Positions 1 to 11,398 are shown, counted from the stretch's first letter. The stretch is 64,000 nt of DNA from Gracilaria gracilis (GCA_030374805.1 JARGSG010000224.1:496001-560000); one strand, 5' to 3'. Notes: a model not told the origin generated them from the sequence alone. Made by a program: numbers and translations.

Positions 1-2
1 TT

Positions 3-377
3 CGAACTTATGCGATGGAGCTTAGCCTGCGAGGCGAGGTATTCCGGAAACTCCCTGAAAGGAGACGAGAAGTATCTACAATCCCTGTATGGATTGTCCC
101 CGCTCCATTTTCGTTGGGTGGAACAATTAACGAGCCAAAATATATGGAAGGGGATAAAGATAGGGATGCAGTGGAGGATGGCTTGAAGCAGCGACGGACT
201 GCCAATGTGGCGGTGAGTCGAACGCCAGGAACTGGGCGAACTCCACTTCAATTAAGAGAATACCGAATGCTTGCCGTCCGGGAACTTCGAGTTGTAGAAG
301 TGGGAGAAGAGTTGTTTCCAGATTATGGAATGAAGTACACATGGGGTACGTCTTCGAATCCTATAGTAGTCGACTAG
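3..377 (+). CDS. C-terminal fragment of a SET-domain protein, open at the window edge
   Basis: The frame is open from base 3 to a stop at 375-377, so the gene probably begins outside the window. The last ~50 residues contain a stretch like AVRELRVVEVGEELFPDYGM followed by KYTW. This matches the C-terminal SET core, in which a backbone strand leads to GEEL and then the pseudoknot DYG..Y. Upstream, a segment reading GGTINEP and later RRTANVAVSR resembles the INEP...aNV strand of SET proteins. SET domains methylate lysines using S-adenosylmethionine. The cofactor-binding N-terminal half is not visible, so activity cannot be judged. It lies beside a decayed DNA transposon, and whether it was captured by that element or is an independent host gene is unknown. 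A divergent zinc-less SET relic is the best reading. Confidence 0.45.
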   Translation, partial: RTYAMELSLRGEVFRKLPERRREVSTIPVWIVPAPFSLGGTINEPKYMEGDKDRDAVEDGLKQRRTANVAVSRTPGTGRTPLQLREYRMLAVRELRVVEVGEELFPDYGMKYTWGTSSNPIVVD

Positions 378-866
378 AGCTCAGTTGATTTATTACTTAT
401 AAAACCGAAAGGTGTACCGTAGTATGTGTAAAATCGAATTGTGTACATTTTATTACGCTTTCTCTCTAACTCTCTTGTTCCACAGGGGAGGACGAGAACT
501 CCCCCAAGTGAGTGGGTGTCGTCACTTTTATCAACCAATGCCGTCGACAAAATGGGGATAGGATTCGGGGGAGTGGGTTCACGTTGAAGTACATAGAATA
601 GAAGATACGGAGTACATGTGATATCATGTGAAAGTGTAACAGTTTTTTGCAGTGAGGTTCCGTACAGGAAGGGAAATTTCCGCGCCAATTTTCGGAAATT
701 GATTCCGATAAGCACTAAAACGGTGCGATACTTCTACCACACGTCGAGTGGAGGTGTGCGTTTCACGGGGGTTCTGCGATCACGTCGAGCGGCGAACACG
801 TCTTGCGGCGAGCGGCGAAAACATCTAGAGCGCACCGTCGGGCGCATCGTCGTCGTCCGATTTCAT
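378..866. other. unassigned intergenic stretch
   Basis: No convincing gene. The stretch is AT-richer than the GA-rich region that follows and contains only short opposing frames. It may include the left end of the transposon whose genes follow, but I could not identify a terminal inverted repeat. Confidence 0.4.
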
Positions 867-3589
867 ATGGGAAAACGTAAAACGAGAAGTGCGAATGCGA
901 ATGCGAATGCAGAGGATGTAATCGGGCGCGCGCCAAAAGGGCGAACGCGTGACGAGGTGGTAGGTCGAGGTCGCGAGGATGGCTTGGGTAGTACTACCCG
1001 TACGCCTCGAAGTGGCGATGTGGAAAATGGCGAGGGCGGTATTGGGCGCAGTTCGCGCGCTCCTCGAAGCGGATTACGTGGGAAAGGTAGGAAGAAACCG
1101 GGGACACGTGATCGAGGCCGACCTTTGGAGCGAACCGAGCGAACCGAGCGAACCGAGCGAACCGAGCGAAACGAGCGCACCGAGCAAACGGAGCGAACCG
1201 AGCGAACGGTAAGTGCTTTGGTAACACAAGCTACTCCGCTTCCACATGAGTTGGGAAATGGAGCAGGGGAAAGAAGGGGAGGGATGGGAAAAAGGCAGGG
1301 GGATGATGCGCGGGGCGATAGGGATAGAGGTGGGCGGCGAAGGGGCGATGACTCCCTGCAAGTTGTAGAAGAAGGCGAGTGTGGAAATGTCATAGAGAAG
1401 GGGAGGGAGTGTCGCAGTGGGGGGGGAGGGAAGGACGATAGCAAGAAGTACTAGTGGGATAGTTAGCCGTGGTATTCGAGGGAAGGAGAGAGAGAGAGTG
1501 GTTGGGGTTGGCGTTCGGGCGGGCAGGGGTCGCGAAAGAGAAGTAGGGGGAGGCGTTCAGGAGGCGAGGAACGAGGGAATGGAGGTTGTGGTTGGTGTTA
1601 GGAGGAATCGAATGGTGGGGAGGGAAAAAACTGGTGGACCGCATCATACTGCGATGCGGGAGGAAGAGGAAGTGGGGGCTATGAGGCATATGAGGGAGCA
1701 TGGAAACGCAGAGGACAGTGGGAGGCGAATTGGGCGTGTGGGCGATGGAATGGGGAGCCACGCCAATGTGGAGAGAATGGAATGGCTCCGAGAAAATTTG
1801 CCCGGGAGAGTTGTAGGACGTAGCAGTGGTGGATCAGTGATTGAAAATGTGAGAGACCATATACCAGTGGATGGGAGGGTATTCGAAGGAGAAGATGTCG
1901 TTGTCCGAAACAGGCATAGAACTAGAGGGAACTTGGTGGAAACTGCGGTACGAACGCCTGAAGGAATACGTGTGAGGCATAATGCCGTTCGGATTGAGGA
2001 CGATGTGCATGAAGCAGGAGTCGACGATTCTGGGGATCGTGGAGAGAGGAACGGAGCAAGGAAAATGGGAACTACAGGAATAGCAGAAGGAGATAAAGAG
2101 AACTTACCCGTGTTGCCAAAGTCTGCACTGGTTGAGGGGGTGAATTCGTTTAAAGAGAAGCTGGGAATATATAAAATAGGATCACTTTAACATGATGGTG
2201 GGTTTGAAGCTCACGCAGAAAGAATTGGAACGGGTGAGAAAGGAGCTGAAGCAGCAAAATGTGTTGATTGAAAGTTTAAGGGAGGCTGTGAAGGATAGGA
2301 AGCGAAGGGGGTGTTGGAAGGAAGTGAAGGGGCGTCGAAAGCATGATATAGAGGTGCCAGAATGTTTTACGGATTTGCAAGGTATGTATATGATAAGATT
2401 CTCTTCTATGCGAAGTTCGAGGCGTCAGAACTCTGTTTTGACACGGAGAACGTTGGTAGGAGCTGGAAGAACAGGAGTGAGACGGTGGGAGAAAGTAGGG
2501 AAAGCAGCATATTTGTGGTTGGGGAGAGGAAGATGGTACCTCGGTGCCCGTATCAAGTGGCATATGAGATGAGGGCGTATACGCCATCAACGGAGGGAGG
2601 AAGTGATGTGCTGTTGAAGTATGTGGTGGAGACGGAAATAATGGGAGATACTAGGGAGACGATACGAGAAGCGGGAAGGAAACAGGAGTGTGTGGATAAT
2701 GTGAGTGCGGACAAGTGTCTGAGGCAGCGGATGAAGCAGACATTAAGCGATGTGATTGGGGTGCGGAAGCGGGCGGCTCGCGACAAGTTATTATCCATCC
2801 TTGGATATGATTTGATTGCGAAACGTTCCAAAACCTACTGAGGGGGCTGAGCTATGGGAAGAGCTAAAGCAGCAGATGTGGGAGGCGCGCGAGAAGCTGA
2901 TGGGAAGGGAGGAAGGCGGGGGGAATGAGTTTTGTGCGTGGAGAACGAGCCGGTTCGAAGACCTTGCGTATTCTGGGTCTCGTGCGGTTGGGACACCATG
3001 AGATGTTGATGATGAAGATATGTACTTCAAGAATGGGATGGCGGTGGCTGTGTTGCAAGATTATATAGGATACGCAGTGGAGAGGCAAAGTAACGGTGAA
3101 CGGCAGTACGTGGATGGGACAGTGATGCACCTTGCGAGACTTGGCGTATGGATTGCCTGTGTGGTGAAAACTATGAACGAGATTGTAGGACGTGGAGGAC
3201 AAAGACAGCTTTTGTTCTCTACTTTGTATGAGAATTATCTACCTGAGGCTGTTGAAGGAATACTGGGGGTAGCCTGGCAATCGCTACAAGAGGAGCATGC
3301 CGAGGAGTTTGAGAACGATGGGTTTGTGGATGGAGATCCGAGGTGTGTGTCGGGAAACTCTGGGAGAACTGCGACAGTTGGGCTGTGGGTACCATCGAGG
3401 GAGAAGATATACCTAGCTGTGAGGGAGGACTATTTTATGACAAAACTAACACGGAGACTAGGTGCAGTTCTTGATTTTTGCATAGCGGCCTGTCGATCGG
3501 AGGACCCGAGTTTCGGGCGGTTGGTGGTACACCGGGCGGAACGCAGGGAAAAAACAGGGGTTGATGGTAGGGAAGAGGCAGAATACTAA
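867..3589 (+). pseudogene. GA-rich accessory gene of the transposon, in several frames
   Basis: Coding-like pieces follow each other on the + strand: 867-1454 (Arg/Gly/Glu-rich, starting MGKRKTRSANANAN), 1417-2190 (Arg/Gly/Glu-rich, ending in ..DKENLPVLPKSALVEG), 2192 to about 2390 (predicted coiled coil, KELERVRKELKQQN-like), about 2390-2841, and 2816-3589. The last piece has one in-frame stop at 2999-3001, then continues with globular-looking sequence (YFKNGMAVAVLQDYIGYAV). I recognise no domain. The overall design of a basic low-complexity N-terminus, a coiled coil and a globular C-terminus would suit a DNA-binding accessory protein of a CACTA-like element, but that role is inference. The frame switches may hide introns. 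Alternatively it could be a fast-evolving host gene. Confidence 0.4.
1124..1209 (+). repeat. tandem nonamer repeat (GAGCGAACC)n
   Basis: About nine imperfect copies of a 9-base unit, GAGCGAACC. Because the unit is a multiple of three, every frame is a tripeptide repeat (for example Glu-Arg-Thr on +). This inflates overlapping reading frames on both strands, and those should not be taken as genes. Confidence 0.9.
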
Positions 3590-3748
3590 GTGTAGGGTGA
3601 GGTGCAGTGAGGGGGGAAGAGGTGGAGGTATGTGTGGTATGGGGAAGAGATGCTTCTTCTTTCTCATGTCATGGGTATCTTCACTCTTTCCAATTGAGAG
3701 GAAGCGGGTTGAAATTTTTATGAAACTGAAGCTAACAGGGAATAGAGG

Positions 3749-6700
3749 CTACGTGTTGGCTGGGAAATAAGGCTTGGCGGTGGGGTCTCGATAGAACCGA
3801 TTGAGATAGTATCGGTGAAAGCTCCAGTGTAGACGAGAAGTGAATGGAAGAGCGGGGTAGTTCTGGCGGAGAACATGAACGGAGCCGAGCATGGAGGAAG
3901 AGAGGATGAGTCCATACCAAGGGGAAACGTTATCGGAAGTGGAGTGGGTACAGATGGGAACTGGCTGGATGGTGTGGTTATGTTCGTCGTCTGTTCCCAA
4001 TCGAAGGCAAACGTAGTTGAGGGTGAGATCGACGTCGTCGCTGGGTGGGACGAGTGCCATGAACTTGACGAAGGCGAACTTCTTGGGAGAAGAAATTGAA
4101 GAAGGTAGGGCGAAACGAAGAAGGGAGATGAGTTTGCAGACCCAGTGGAGGGGGGAGGTGGAGCCGGCGACGAGAACGTATGAGAACTTTGGGGACTTGG
4201 ATGGACCGAAGGAGGGGATGGCAAAAATTCGTTGAATGATGGGGACAGGAGGATTCTGGAGGGTGAGCTCGTTTCGTTCTGTGATGTAGTTGTCGAGTGT
4301 TGGGATGTAACCGCCGACGACGTAAGCGGAGTTGACTATAGTGAGTCGAGCCTCACAGAGGGCGGGAGAGTTGTCAGTGATTTGTAGGACTTCGAGAAAG
4401 AAGGTGATGAAGGATGGGAGGGCGTCTCTTCCAAATTCGGCAAGAATAGATAGGGTATCGGGGGGGAAGAGGTCTTGAAGAGATTTGTGAGGGAGGTGAG
4501 GATTGGAGCGAATGAATTTGTGGGCAGTGATTAGGGCAGCGAAGGAGATGTGTTTGCCATCACGGGCGAAACCGGGTTCTCGGGATTGGAGGGGGGAAGC
4601 GAGGCCAGGGGAAGAGGAGGTTATGGAAGGGTTTGTGGAGACGGGATTCCAGTCCTTGATGGCGTTGGAGCGGTGGATGGCACGAATGGTTTCTTGATGT
4701 GCGGTGGACCTGCGCTTTGAGGTTTCGGAGTAGTGGGACTTGAAGAGGGTGTGGGCGTGCTCGAATATGCCGGCATCATTGAAGTGGAGGCCTTCGAAGC
4801 GGTGAATGTCCTCGACAATGTGGTCGAGGAGGTGGAACTTGAGTGTTCCGAGGCTGAAAGTGTGGTGGGGGCCGAGGACGAGTACGGCTGTGCGCTTGAA
4901 GGAGCGAATTTGGTTTTGGAGGTCGGTGAGACGGGCGTCGGTCTATTTGGTGAAGGTGTTGTATCGCATGGAGGCGAGGAGGAGGTCTGAGTACTTGGAG
5001 AAGACGGAAGTGATGGGAGCTGAATCGACTTCCTCACAGCACCGGTCGAAGAAGGCGCCGATGAAGCGGAAGACCATGTCGAGTGCGCGGTAGTTTTTTG
5101 CTTCGAGCATAATACGCAAGCCGTCGGTAGTGAAGAAACCGTTGAGAGTTTGACCGTTGTCGGAAGTGGAGAAGTCGATGTGCAGTCCGTTTGCGGGGGA
5201 GTGCTTTTCGATGGCGGAGAGGATGGTGTTCGAATATTTAAGGATGGAAGTGCGGACGGAATTAAAGGGGCGACGAGACTTGGAGGAACGGGGGGTGGTG
5301 AAGATTGCTTCTGAGCGAAGTCTCTCGATGACGGCGAGCTTGATGAGCTTGGAGACGCCGAGGTGGAAGTTGTGGAGTGGTTCAAAGGTGAAGATGTTGT
5401 AAGGGGAGAGGAGAGGGGTGATGTTGAGAAGAGGGTATGCTTCGAAGAGGGAGGAGTACTTTGCGAGGGAGAGGGAGTGGAGGGCTTCAAGGGCTTTTTC
5501 CTTTGTGTTGCCGGAGATTCTGGGCTTACGAGCAAGGAGAGCGTCTTGTGATTGTTGGAGGAGAGTAGAGTGAGATTTGCGTGCGGCGAGGGTCTGGTGC
5601 TGAGTTTGGCGGGAAGGGGATTGAATTTGTAGGGGGAGGTCTGTGCGGGAGACGGTGCATCTATGACAAGGGTGTTTGGGGTGGGTTCCGTGGGAGATGG
5701 CGAGGATGTCTTTTTTTTCGGAGATATCGGAGCAGTAGCTGGCGAGCTGAATGAGTTCCATTTTGGTGTGGCAGGGGATGTGAAAGGAGGTTTGAGGGAT
5801 GGAGTCGTGGTCTTGAGAGGGGTTCGTTTGGATAAAGGAGGTTGGCAAGTATCCAAGAAGGGTGAGGTGTTCGGTGATGCACTTGCGCCGGAAGGCATCG
5901 GAGAAGTTGAGAAGGGTGATGTAAAGGGGGTAGGAGGTGATGGAAGAGGATTTGAGGGAGGTGGAGGACTTGTCGGAGTACATTTGGACCAAGCCGATGA
6001 AAGAGTCAATACCGGTGGAGTTGGGGGTGTGCCAGATGCAGGAGTCGTTGGAGGAGTGCATGATTGCGGCTTTGGGGGCGGGGACTGCTTCTTTTCCGAG
6101 GGTGGAGGCCATGCGGTGGGCGAAAGTGGGAGAGCCGGAAAGAGTTATGTGGGATACGGGGTGGAAGAAGGTGTTGTGGAAGCGTGCGAGGGCGAGTTGT
6201 TGTTTGAGGACCTGGATGGGGTCGTTTCGGAAGATGGTGGTGGAGAAGAGCTGCTGTCGGTTGGAGAGGGTTGTGGGAGCGAAGCCGATGTTGCTGACAG
6301 GAGGCTGGGAGAGGGTTTTCTGCAGCTCAAGGCACTAGGTGGTGGAGGAGATGGCGTTGTGGAAGGCGAATTTGGAGAAGGCGGGGTGGTGGAGGAGGGA
6401 GATTAGTTCGGCAGCCTTTCGAAAGCCGAGGGAGGAGGCGGTGGAAGAGATGTAGAGGACCAGGCGTTCGGGGTGGGGGTTGTTGAGGAGGGGGAAGGAA
6501 TGGAGAGGAGGGGAGGAGGAGAGGGGGAGATGGAGCAGACGGGGGTGGTGGCGATGGGGGAGGCGTCCTGGGTGAGGAAAGAGAGAGAGATAGTTGCTGG
6601 TGGTGGTGGAAGTCGTCGTCTGCGATGGAGACGTTGTCAGAAGGGCGGTTTGTGGGAGGGGAAGGTATATGGAGGTGGGGGGTAGACTTGTGACGCTTGA

Positions 6701-6848
6701 TGCGTGGGAGGAAGTGGGGGAGGCCTCCGCCTGGGGAGAGGGAACGCTTGTTTGGGTTGAAACGATTGAGGAATCTCCTCTGGTGCCTTTGGATGGCGGA
6801 GATGGTGCGGGCGAAGAAGGAGCAGCCTTCAAAGCAGCATTTGGGCAT
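3749..6848 (-). pseudogene. Plavaka/CACTA-like transposase, broken or multi-exon
   Basis: Reading on the - strand, the start near 6848 gives MPKCCFEGCSFFARTISAIQ followed by RHQRRF. This is a C..C...H type finger as found at the N-terminus of Plavaka-like transposases. The best block is 6112-4943. It holds SYPLYITLLNFSDAFRRKC (the 'P-l-y-i-t-l-x-N' element), a Cys pair CHRCTV typical of the 'PCHRC' motif, and FEPLHNFHLGVSKLIK (the 'D-x-x-H-x-x-x-x-G-v-x-k' element with Glu for Asp). A C-terminal piece near 4060-3749 (..PWYGLILSSSMLGSVHVLRQ) continues the gene. The transposase would cut and paste the element. At least three frames are used between these blocks, so it is probably inactive unless introns account for the switches. 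The family is judged from motifs only. Confidence 0.55.
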
Positions 6849-7424
6849 GGCAGGGAAGGTTGGGGGGTGTTGAAGAGGATTGGGAGTACGTAGCGAGGAG
6901 CGTAATATAGCGCATGGACGGTGGGACAGAGTGGTGGGGATGATTGCACGTGATTCGAAGGCATTTCATATATTTAGTATACGAATGCCTGATGTGAAAG
7001 GTGTTGACTAGTGAACCGATCTCCACAAACTGAAAAGGTATTCTATCTATTTGTATACTTCTATTCCTATTCGATAAACAGCTATTTAAGTTTCTATCTA
7101 AGTGTCTATCTCGCTATTCACCCCCGTATAAATGAACGTAGGTGACACTAACACACTTACATTGTGCTGCGAAACTCCCATAAACGAAAGAAGTATGCTA
7201 GTTTCCCTTCCATCCAAACTAGAAAAGATGGAAACAATTTGGAATAATTCTTTCGAGAAAAACTAGCACAAGTGGTAAGGTGGAAATATTTTCGGAAATT
7301 AACCCTTCCAAATTTGGGTAAATTCACCGGTTTTTCGTTCGTTTTAATTCGGTCATTTTTGACCGCCAAACTAGCATTCCGATAACACCGGCGGGAGGAC
7401 ATTACTGGCGTAGAAACTCGCCAT
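6849..7424. other. unassigned stretch between two transposon remnants
   Basis: No gene is visible. The base composition changes abruptly from the purine-biased transposon to AT-rich DNA near 6960. It probably contains the outer end of the upstream element and the truncated start of the following MULE remnant. Confidence 0.4.
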
Positions 7425-8352
7425 GTGGCTTTATATCGAGACTCGGAGAAGAAGCTGCAAGCATGCTGCAACTGCGATAGAATGTGCTCCGACGGCTTCC
7501 CATGTTCTCATGTTACCCGAGTTGCAGTTGTGTACAATGAGATAGCACAACGCTGTCCAGGTATGAAAATTGTTGTCGAGAACCGGTTCCAAATAGAGGA
7601 TTTCTTCCATCCATATTGGTTCCGCAACACCACAACGGGGTCCATTACTGACATACTAGACCTCAGAGCAAAAATGGGCTTTATCGGTCATCAGGCCGCC
7701 GCCGAGATCCAGCAAATGCAGAGGGGGTATTGCACGAAGGACGCAGAAGATTTAGACACTCATCATATTCTTGGAGAAAAAACTGTAAACCAGTTTCTGG
7801 CAGACATACGAGAAGCAAGGCAGAAAGAGCTAGAAAAGTATACATCGTGGTCCGATTGTCAGGGTATGATTGGAAAAATGCACCGCATCGCCGGAGGCCA
7901 AGGAGGGCTTGGACTGCGGAGCTTGCGAACGTACCTCGAGAAAGGATTGGCACGTTTGAATGCTGGATTGTATGCCACTGGTCCCCATGTAGTGACGAAA
8001 GCTGTACCAAAAAGGAGGTACTGCTCGCAATGAGTGTCCTGTTCTGAACAACGATTCAGATCTTCAAACGCAATTACAGGACCCCCCGAAAGTCCGAAAC
8101 CCAAATAGGGGTGCTGTTAAGCAGAAAAGAAGAAAGAAGTCCCAGCTGGAGAAGAACTCAAAAAACAAGCGCTTACGCAAAAAGGATAATGAAGCTGCGG
8201 CTCATGCGGTTTCCATTATTCATGTGTCTGATGTAGGTGTGCTAGGCTCACGCGGGGTAGAACGGGAGCCAGAGATGAACAACACGATTAAAGCCGCCAT
8301 TGCTTCTGCAATGGCAATAGTCGATCTTCCCGACCGACAGTATGTCGGGATG
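7425..8352 (+). pseudogene. C-terminal part of a Mutator-like (MULE) transposase with SWIM finger
   Basis: The frame 7425-8033 begins with YRDSEKKLQACCNCDRMCSD then GFPCSH. The pattern C-x-C...G-x-P-C-x-H is the SWIM zinc finger found downstream of the MULE transposase core. The following ~150 residues carry HPYWFRNTTTGSI, typical of the region after SWIM in MULE/FAR1 proteins. After about 8030 the coding sense shifts frame and continues as PPKVRNPNRGAVKQKRRKK, the basic 'PP..r..GR.k.kR' tail. The catalytic DDE core upstream is absent, so this is a truncated, frame-broken copy. Its orientation is opposite to the zinc-finger and Ulp1 pieces that follow. Confidence 0.65.
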
Positions 8353-8435
8353 AAAAAGCACCAGCGCGATGTTCGCGAAAAGGGGGGGGAGGGGGTTATC
8401 TACAGATTTGATCTGCTTTTGAATGTAAAATGGAG

Positions 8436-8693
8436 CGCTTTTACTGTTTGAAGTGGCGTGTGGCGGGGTGAAAGAGCGGTGTTGTCGTGGGCTCATTCCA
8501 TCGCGGACGCGATGCGATGCGCTCACGGCAGATCTTGGCCAATCACTGACGGCATTGGACAGGATCGTATTGCTGGCGCGCTACGAGTGGTCTGATCCTC
8601 GCATATGCGTTTCACGAGGATCGCCCCCGATTGGTGCGGGGATTCGGCGGCGATTTGACACTTCTCACACATCATGTACATTCTCCCTTCCCC
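8436..8693. repeat. 258-bp direct repeat, copy 1
   Basis: The segment starting CGCTTTTACTGTTTGAAGTG and ending near TTCTCCCTTCCCC recurs in the same orientation at 11399-11619 plus 16776-16812. By eye it is more than 90% identical. It contains a self-complementary core around CATCGCGGACGCGATG. Copy 2 was split by a later retroelement. The same-orientation copies flank about 2.7 kb holding the zinc-finger and Ulp1 pieces, so they could be terminal direct repeats or independent copies of a short non-coding repeat family. Confidence 0.8.
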
Positions 8694-9108
8694 ACGTTTG
8701 CTCAGAGAGCACACGAGGAATCCTCTCTTCAACGTTCTTTGCCCTGGAACATCTTTATAGACGGAGTCCCGCCCATTTAAACTATAGCCGAAACACTCAG
8801 AGATGTACTGCAAATTTTTTAGTGTCTCGTCCTCCGTGGTTCCTTGAACTGAAGAAAGATAGGCCGCGAAACCGTCTCGAACACACTCCTTCTCAGTGTT
8901 ACCACCGTCAAAGCTGTACTCCATGCCATTGTCATCGTCCCTAGCCGCCGCACATGTGCTCTTGCATTCTGACTCACTGGTATCTTCCTAATTCTCTCTC
9001 CTATCTTCTGTGGCAAGAATATATTCTGTTCTCTGCGGAAACAACATACCTATGTTCATACGAAACAGTTAGAGTAATTACTTCGAAGTCTTACAGATGC
9101 AATTTCAC

Positions 9109-10002
9109 TTACGCTGTCAGATACCCCATTACAATCAATGTCCCCGACCCATCGATATTCGCGTTGCCCTTTTCAATGATTTCATCTTCAATGATTTCGT
9201 TTCCTCCCTCAGTATACAAGTGTGCCATGCCAGTCTCTTTGTATGGGACGTTAACGGGGTTTCTGCTAGGAATTGTTGCAGACATGAAATCCCCTTCGTC
9301 GCTATCGCTGCTGATGATGGTGATATCCTTACCATTTTTTATGATGGTGTCGCAGAGATCGAGGGTATGAACATCTTGTCGCGGCGACGGGGAACTGTCT
9401 TCGGGAGTGAAATGAATATCTGGGATCTTCAATTCGGTCCTACAACCACCCTTGATTGATGAACTGATAGACTCCACCCTGGTATTCATCTCTGTCTTCG
9501 ACATAATGTTCTCTCTTGTTTGGTTGTGAGAACTCTCCCCCATCACCTCCCATCCCCGCAAGTCCGCGAACAGCTTTGCTATGATTTTGGCCTTGCAACC
9601 ACTTCCCTTTGGAAAGGTTTTATACATCAGATATCGAACATGGCAAGAGTACCGATACTTTGCTACACGAGCGAATTCCCTGCGGATGTGGACGCCATAC
9701 CGGTAACCTTCTCGCATGAGATCATAAAAGAATTGTGGCAGGTTTGAAACAACCGTCACGCCCACTTCATGTGTACACGGATCCAGGACCTTGAGATTCC
9801 CCTGTGCACCATGACATACTGACACAGACCCGTGGTGCCGAGAATCATCATTGCCTCCCTTCTCTTCTCCAGACAGATCCTTGCTATGTCCCACACTCCC
9901 AGTATTCTCTCCCTCTGATCCTTTCTTTCCTCTCGGCACCCCTGCTCGCCCTCGCACCGGTCCCACTGTACGGGAGACAGCAGCGTCTTCTGAGTCCATC
10001 AA
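9109..10002 (-). pseudogene. GCM/WRKY-like zinc-finger N-terminal module of a MULE-type protein
   Basis: The 297-residue frame contains, from about residue 75, LPQFFYDLMREGYRYGVHIR, then YRYSCHVRYLMYK, GSGCKAKIIAKLF and, after a tryptophan, ESSHNQT. The spacing Y-x-C ... C-x-a-k-i ... H-N-x is that of the WRKY-GCM1/FAR1-type DNA-binding fingers preceding MULE transposase cores. The remainder is acidic (ITIISSDSDEGDF, possibly a SUMO-interacting patch). No transposase core follows. The piece is downstream of the Ulp1 remnant on the same strand, consistent with a MULE carrying a Ulp1 gene. It may alternatively be a domesticated or non-autonomous derivative. Confidence 0.5.
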
Positions 10003-10199
10003 TACGCGATTGAAATTCAGGTTCTGAGATAACGTTGCCCCCTTTCTAAGCGTACTGCGCGACCCGTTCCTAGCGAGGATCTCACCGTCTCGTACACAAC
10101 TCTTTGATGGCGCATAGCATAGACCCGTTCCCGAGAATTACGGTGAGGCTCATTCAGCATACTCTCATTTGTGAACGACATATCGGGTCGAAATGCAGT

Positions 10200-11126
10200 T
10201 TATTTCACTAAGATGAGGCGACACTCTGCGGCCGCCGACCTATAACGCTCCGTTAGTTTTGCGCTGTACCCATCTTTAAATGTCGCCTTCGGTATTAGTC
10301 CACGGGAGCGAGAGAAATGCGACAGGAGGGAAAGGACGTAAGCTCCACAACTATGCGAGTCCGGTTGTTTGCGGTACTTCATTATGTCGAGCATAAAGTT
10401 CCTGGAGGATATTTACCAGTCGAAAGTAGTTTTCAATGCGTACTCTATCGCCGCAATAATAAACCTGAACCTCCCATCCGTCGTTTTCATTCCAAGACTG
10501 TCCCCCCAGTAGGTTATCCAGTTATCTTCCCCCTTCTCCATTGCAACCATAACCCTCCAATGGTTATTATTGATGCACATGGGAATAAAAACTTTGGTGA
10601 CGCGACCGGGAGATAAGTAGCGTTTCTCTTTTAGAGTAACGTCAAACGAATCCAGATCCTCGTCATGAAACACTTCCACCTTTTTCGCACTGTACTTATC
10701 GGCCATAGACCCAATTCCGACACCACTTTCAGCAGAAACATATACCACACCATTCGCTGGCTCCAACTCATACACACCCGCTCTCAACAGCGTGTTACAA
10801 AACCATTTCTTCGGAGCACATTGCGAGACAAATGATGGCAAAAATGAACCGTTTGTGTCTCGTTCATTTAACAATTTCAATATTCAATGCCGCCATAAGC
10901 CGATCAGCTCTCGTGAACCTGTTATAGATGCGCGATCGATGAAAATAATTGTATTTTCCGTCATATAGTGCAAGCAAGAACCTACTTCTGTGAGAAGTGG
11001 CAGTATGGGTATTGTCAGGCGTGGATTCTTTCTCTTCTTTCGAACCTCAACGACATCTTCATCAATCTGTAGTGCCCATTCAAGTGGATCCTCTTCGTCG
11101 GTAAAATCTTCAGCGCTGGGACTCAA
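10200..11126 (-). pseudogene. Ulp1-like (C48) cysteine protease of a MULE-type element
   Basis: Three - strand pieces (11126-10884, 10880-10413, 10394-10200) make up a Ulp1-like protease. The catalytic motifs are all visible: NNNHW (His), YWGDSLG (Asp) and KQPDSHSCGAYV (Gln of the oxyanion hole and the nucleophilic Cys). Ulp1 family proteases cleave SUMO conjugates. Copies carried by Mutator-like elements are common in plants and algae and have no proven role in transposition. The frame changes between Asp and Gln/Cys pieces and a weakly conserved upstream part suggest decay. A 1-2 base shift near 10400 separates the His/Asp half from the Gln/Cys half. Confidence 0.7.
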
Positions 11127-11398
11127 AATCGCGAGAATCTCGCGATCTACTCATCGCGGGGAGGATCGCGAATAGAGAGATCCCAAGTAAAAGGTGGCTC
11201 ATCATTAACTTGCTCTGCTTGTTTGCGGAACATTATGCATTCCGGAATAGGCCATGTGTGTTAAATATGCGATGAAAACGACGTTACACCTCGCGGTTTA
11301 TTCCGCACCGAGAGCTCACAAAAATGTTGGCCGGGGGCTCAAGAACATTATCATGCAATGAAAGATATTGCAGTGCAAAATCGCGCGCTTCTTAGCTA

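Larger units (their letters stand above)
867..6848. mobile_element. decayed DNA transposon with two convergent genes, Plavaka/CACTA-like
   Basis: A GA-rich accessory gene on the + strand (about 867-3589) and a transposase-like gene on the - strand (about 6848-3749) point at each other with a gap of about 160 bases. The - strand gene has a Cys/His finger at its start and a central region resembling Plavaka/CACTA transposases. The purine strand bias is extreme: G and A dominate the + strand across both genes. Both genes need several frames to read through, so either they have introns or they are broken. Terminal repeats were not identified, so the outer limits are those of the coding remnants only. 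Confidence 0.55.

Noticed and set aside
1124-1209. CRISPR-like array
   Set aside because: Tandem 9-mers without spacers, in a eukaryotic genome.
863-1444. Long frames on the - strand opposite the GA-rich gene
   Set aside because: They arise from the nonamer repeat and purine bias, which leave several frames open at once; composition is Ser/Pro/Arg only, with no domain.
5663-6406. A 247-residue + strand frame opposite the transposase
   Set aside because: Gly/Val/Glu-only composition mirrors the codon bias of the - strand transposase, which has recognisable motifs in this span.
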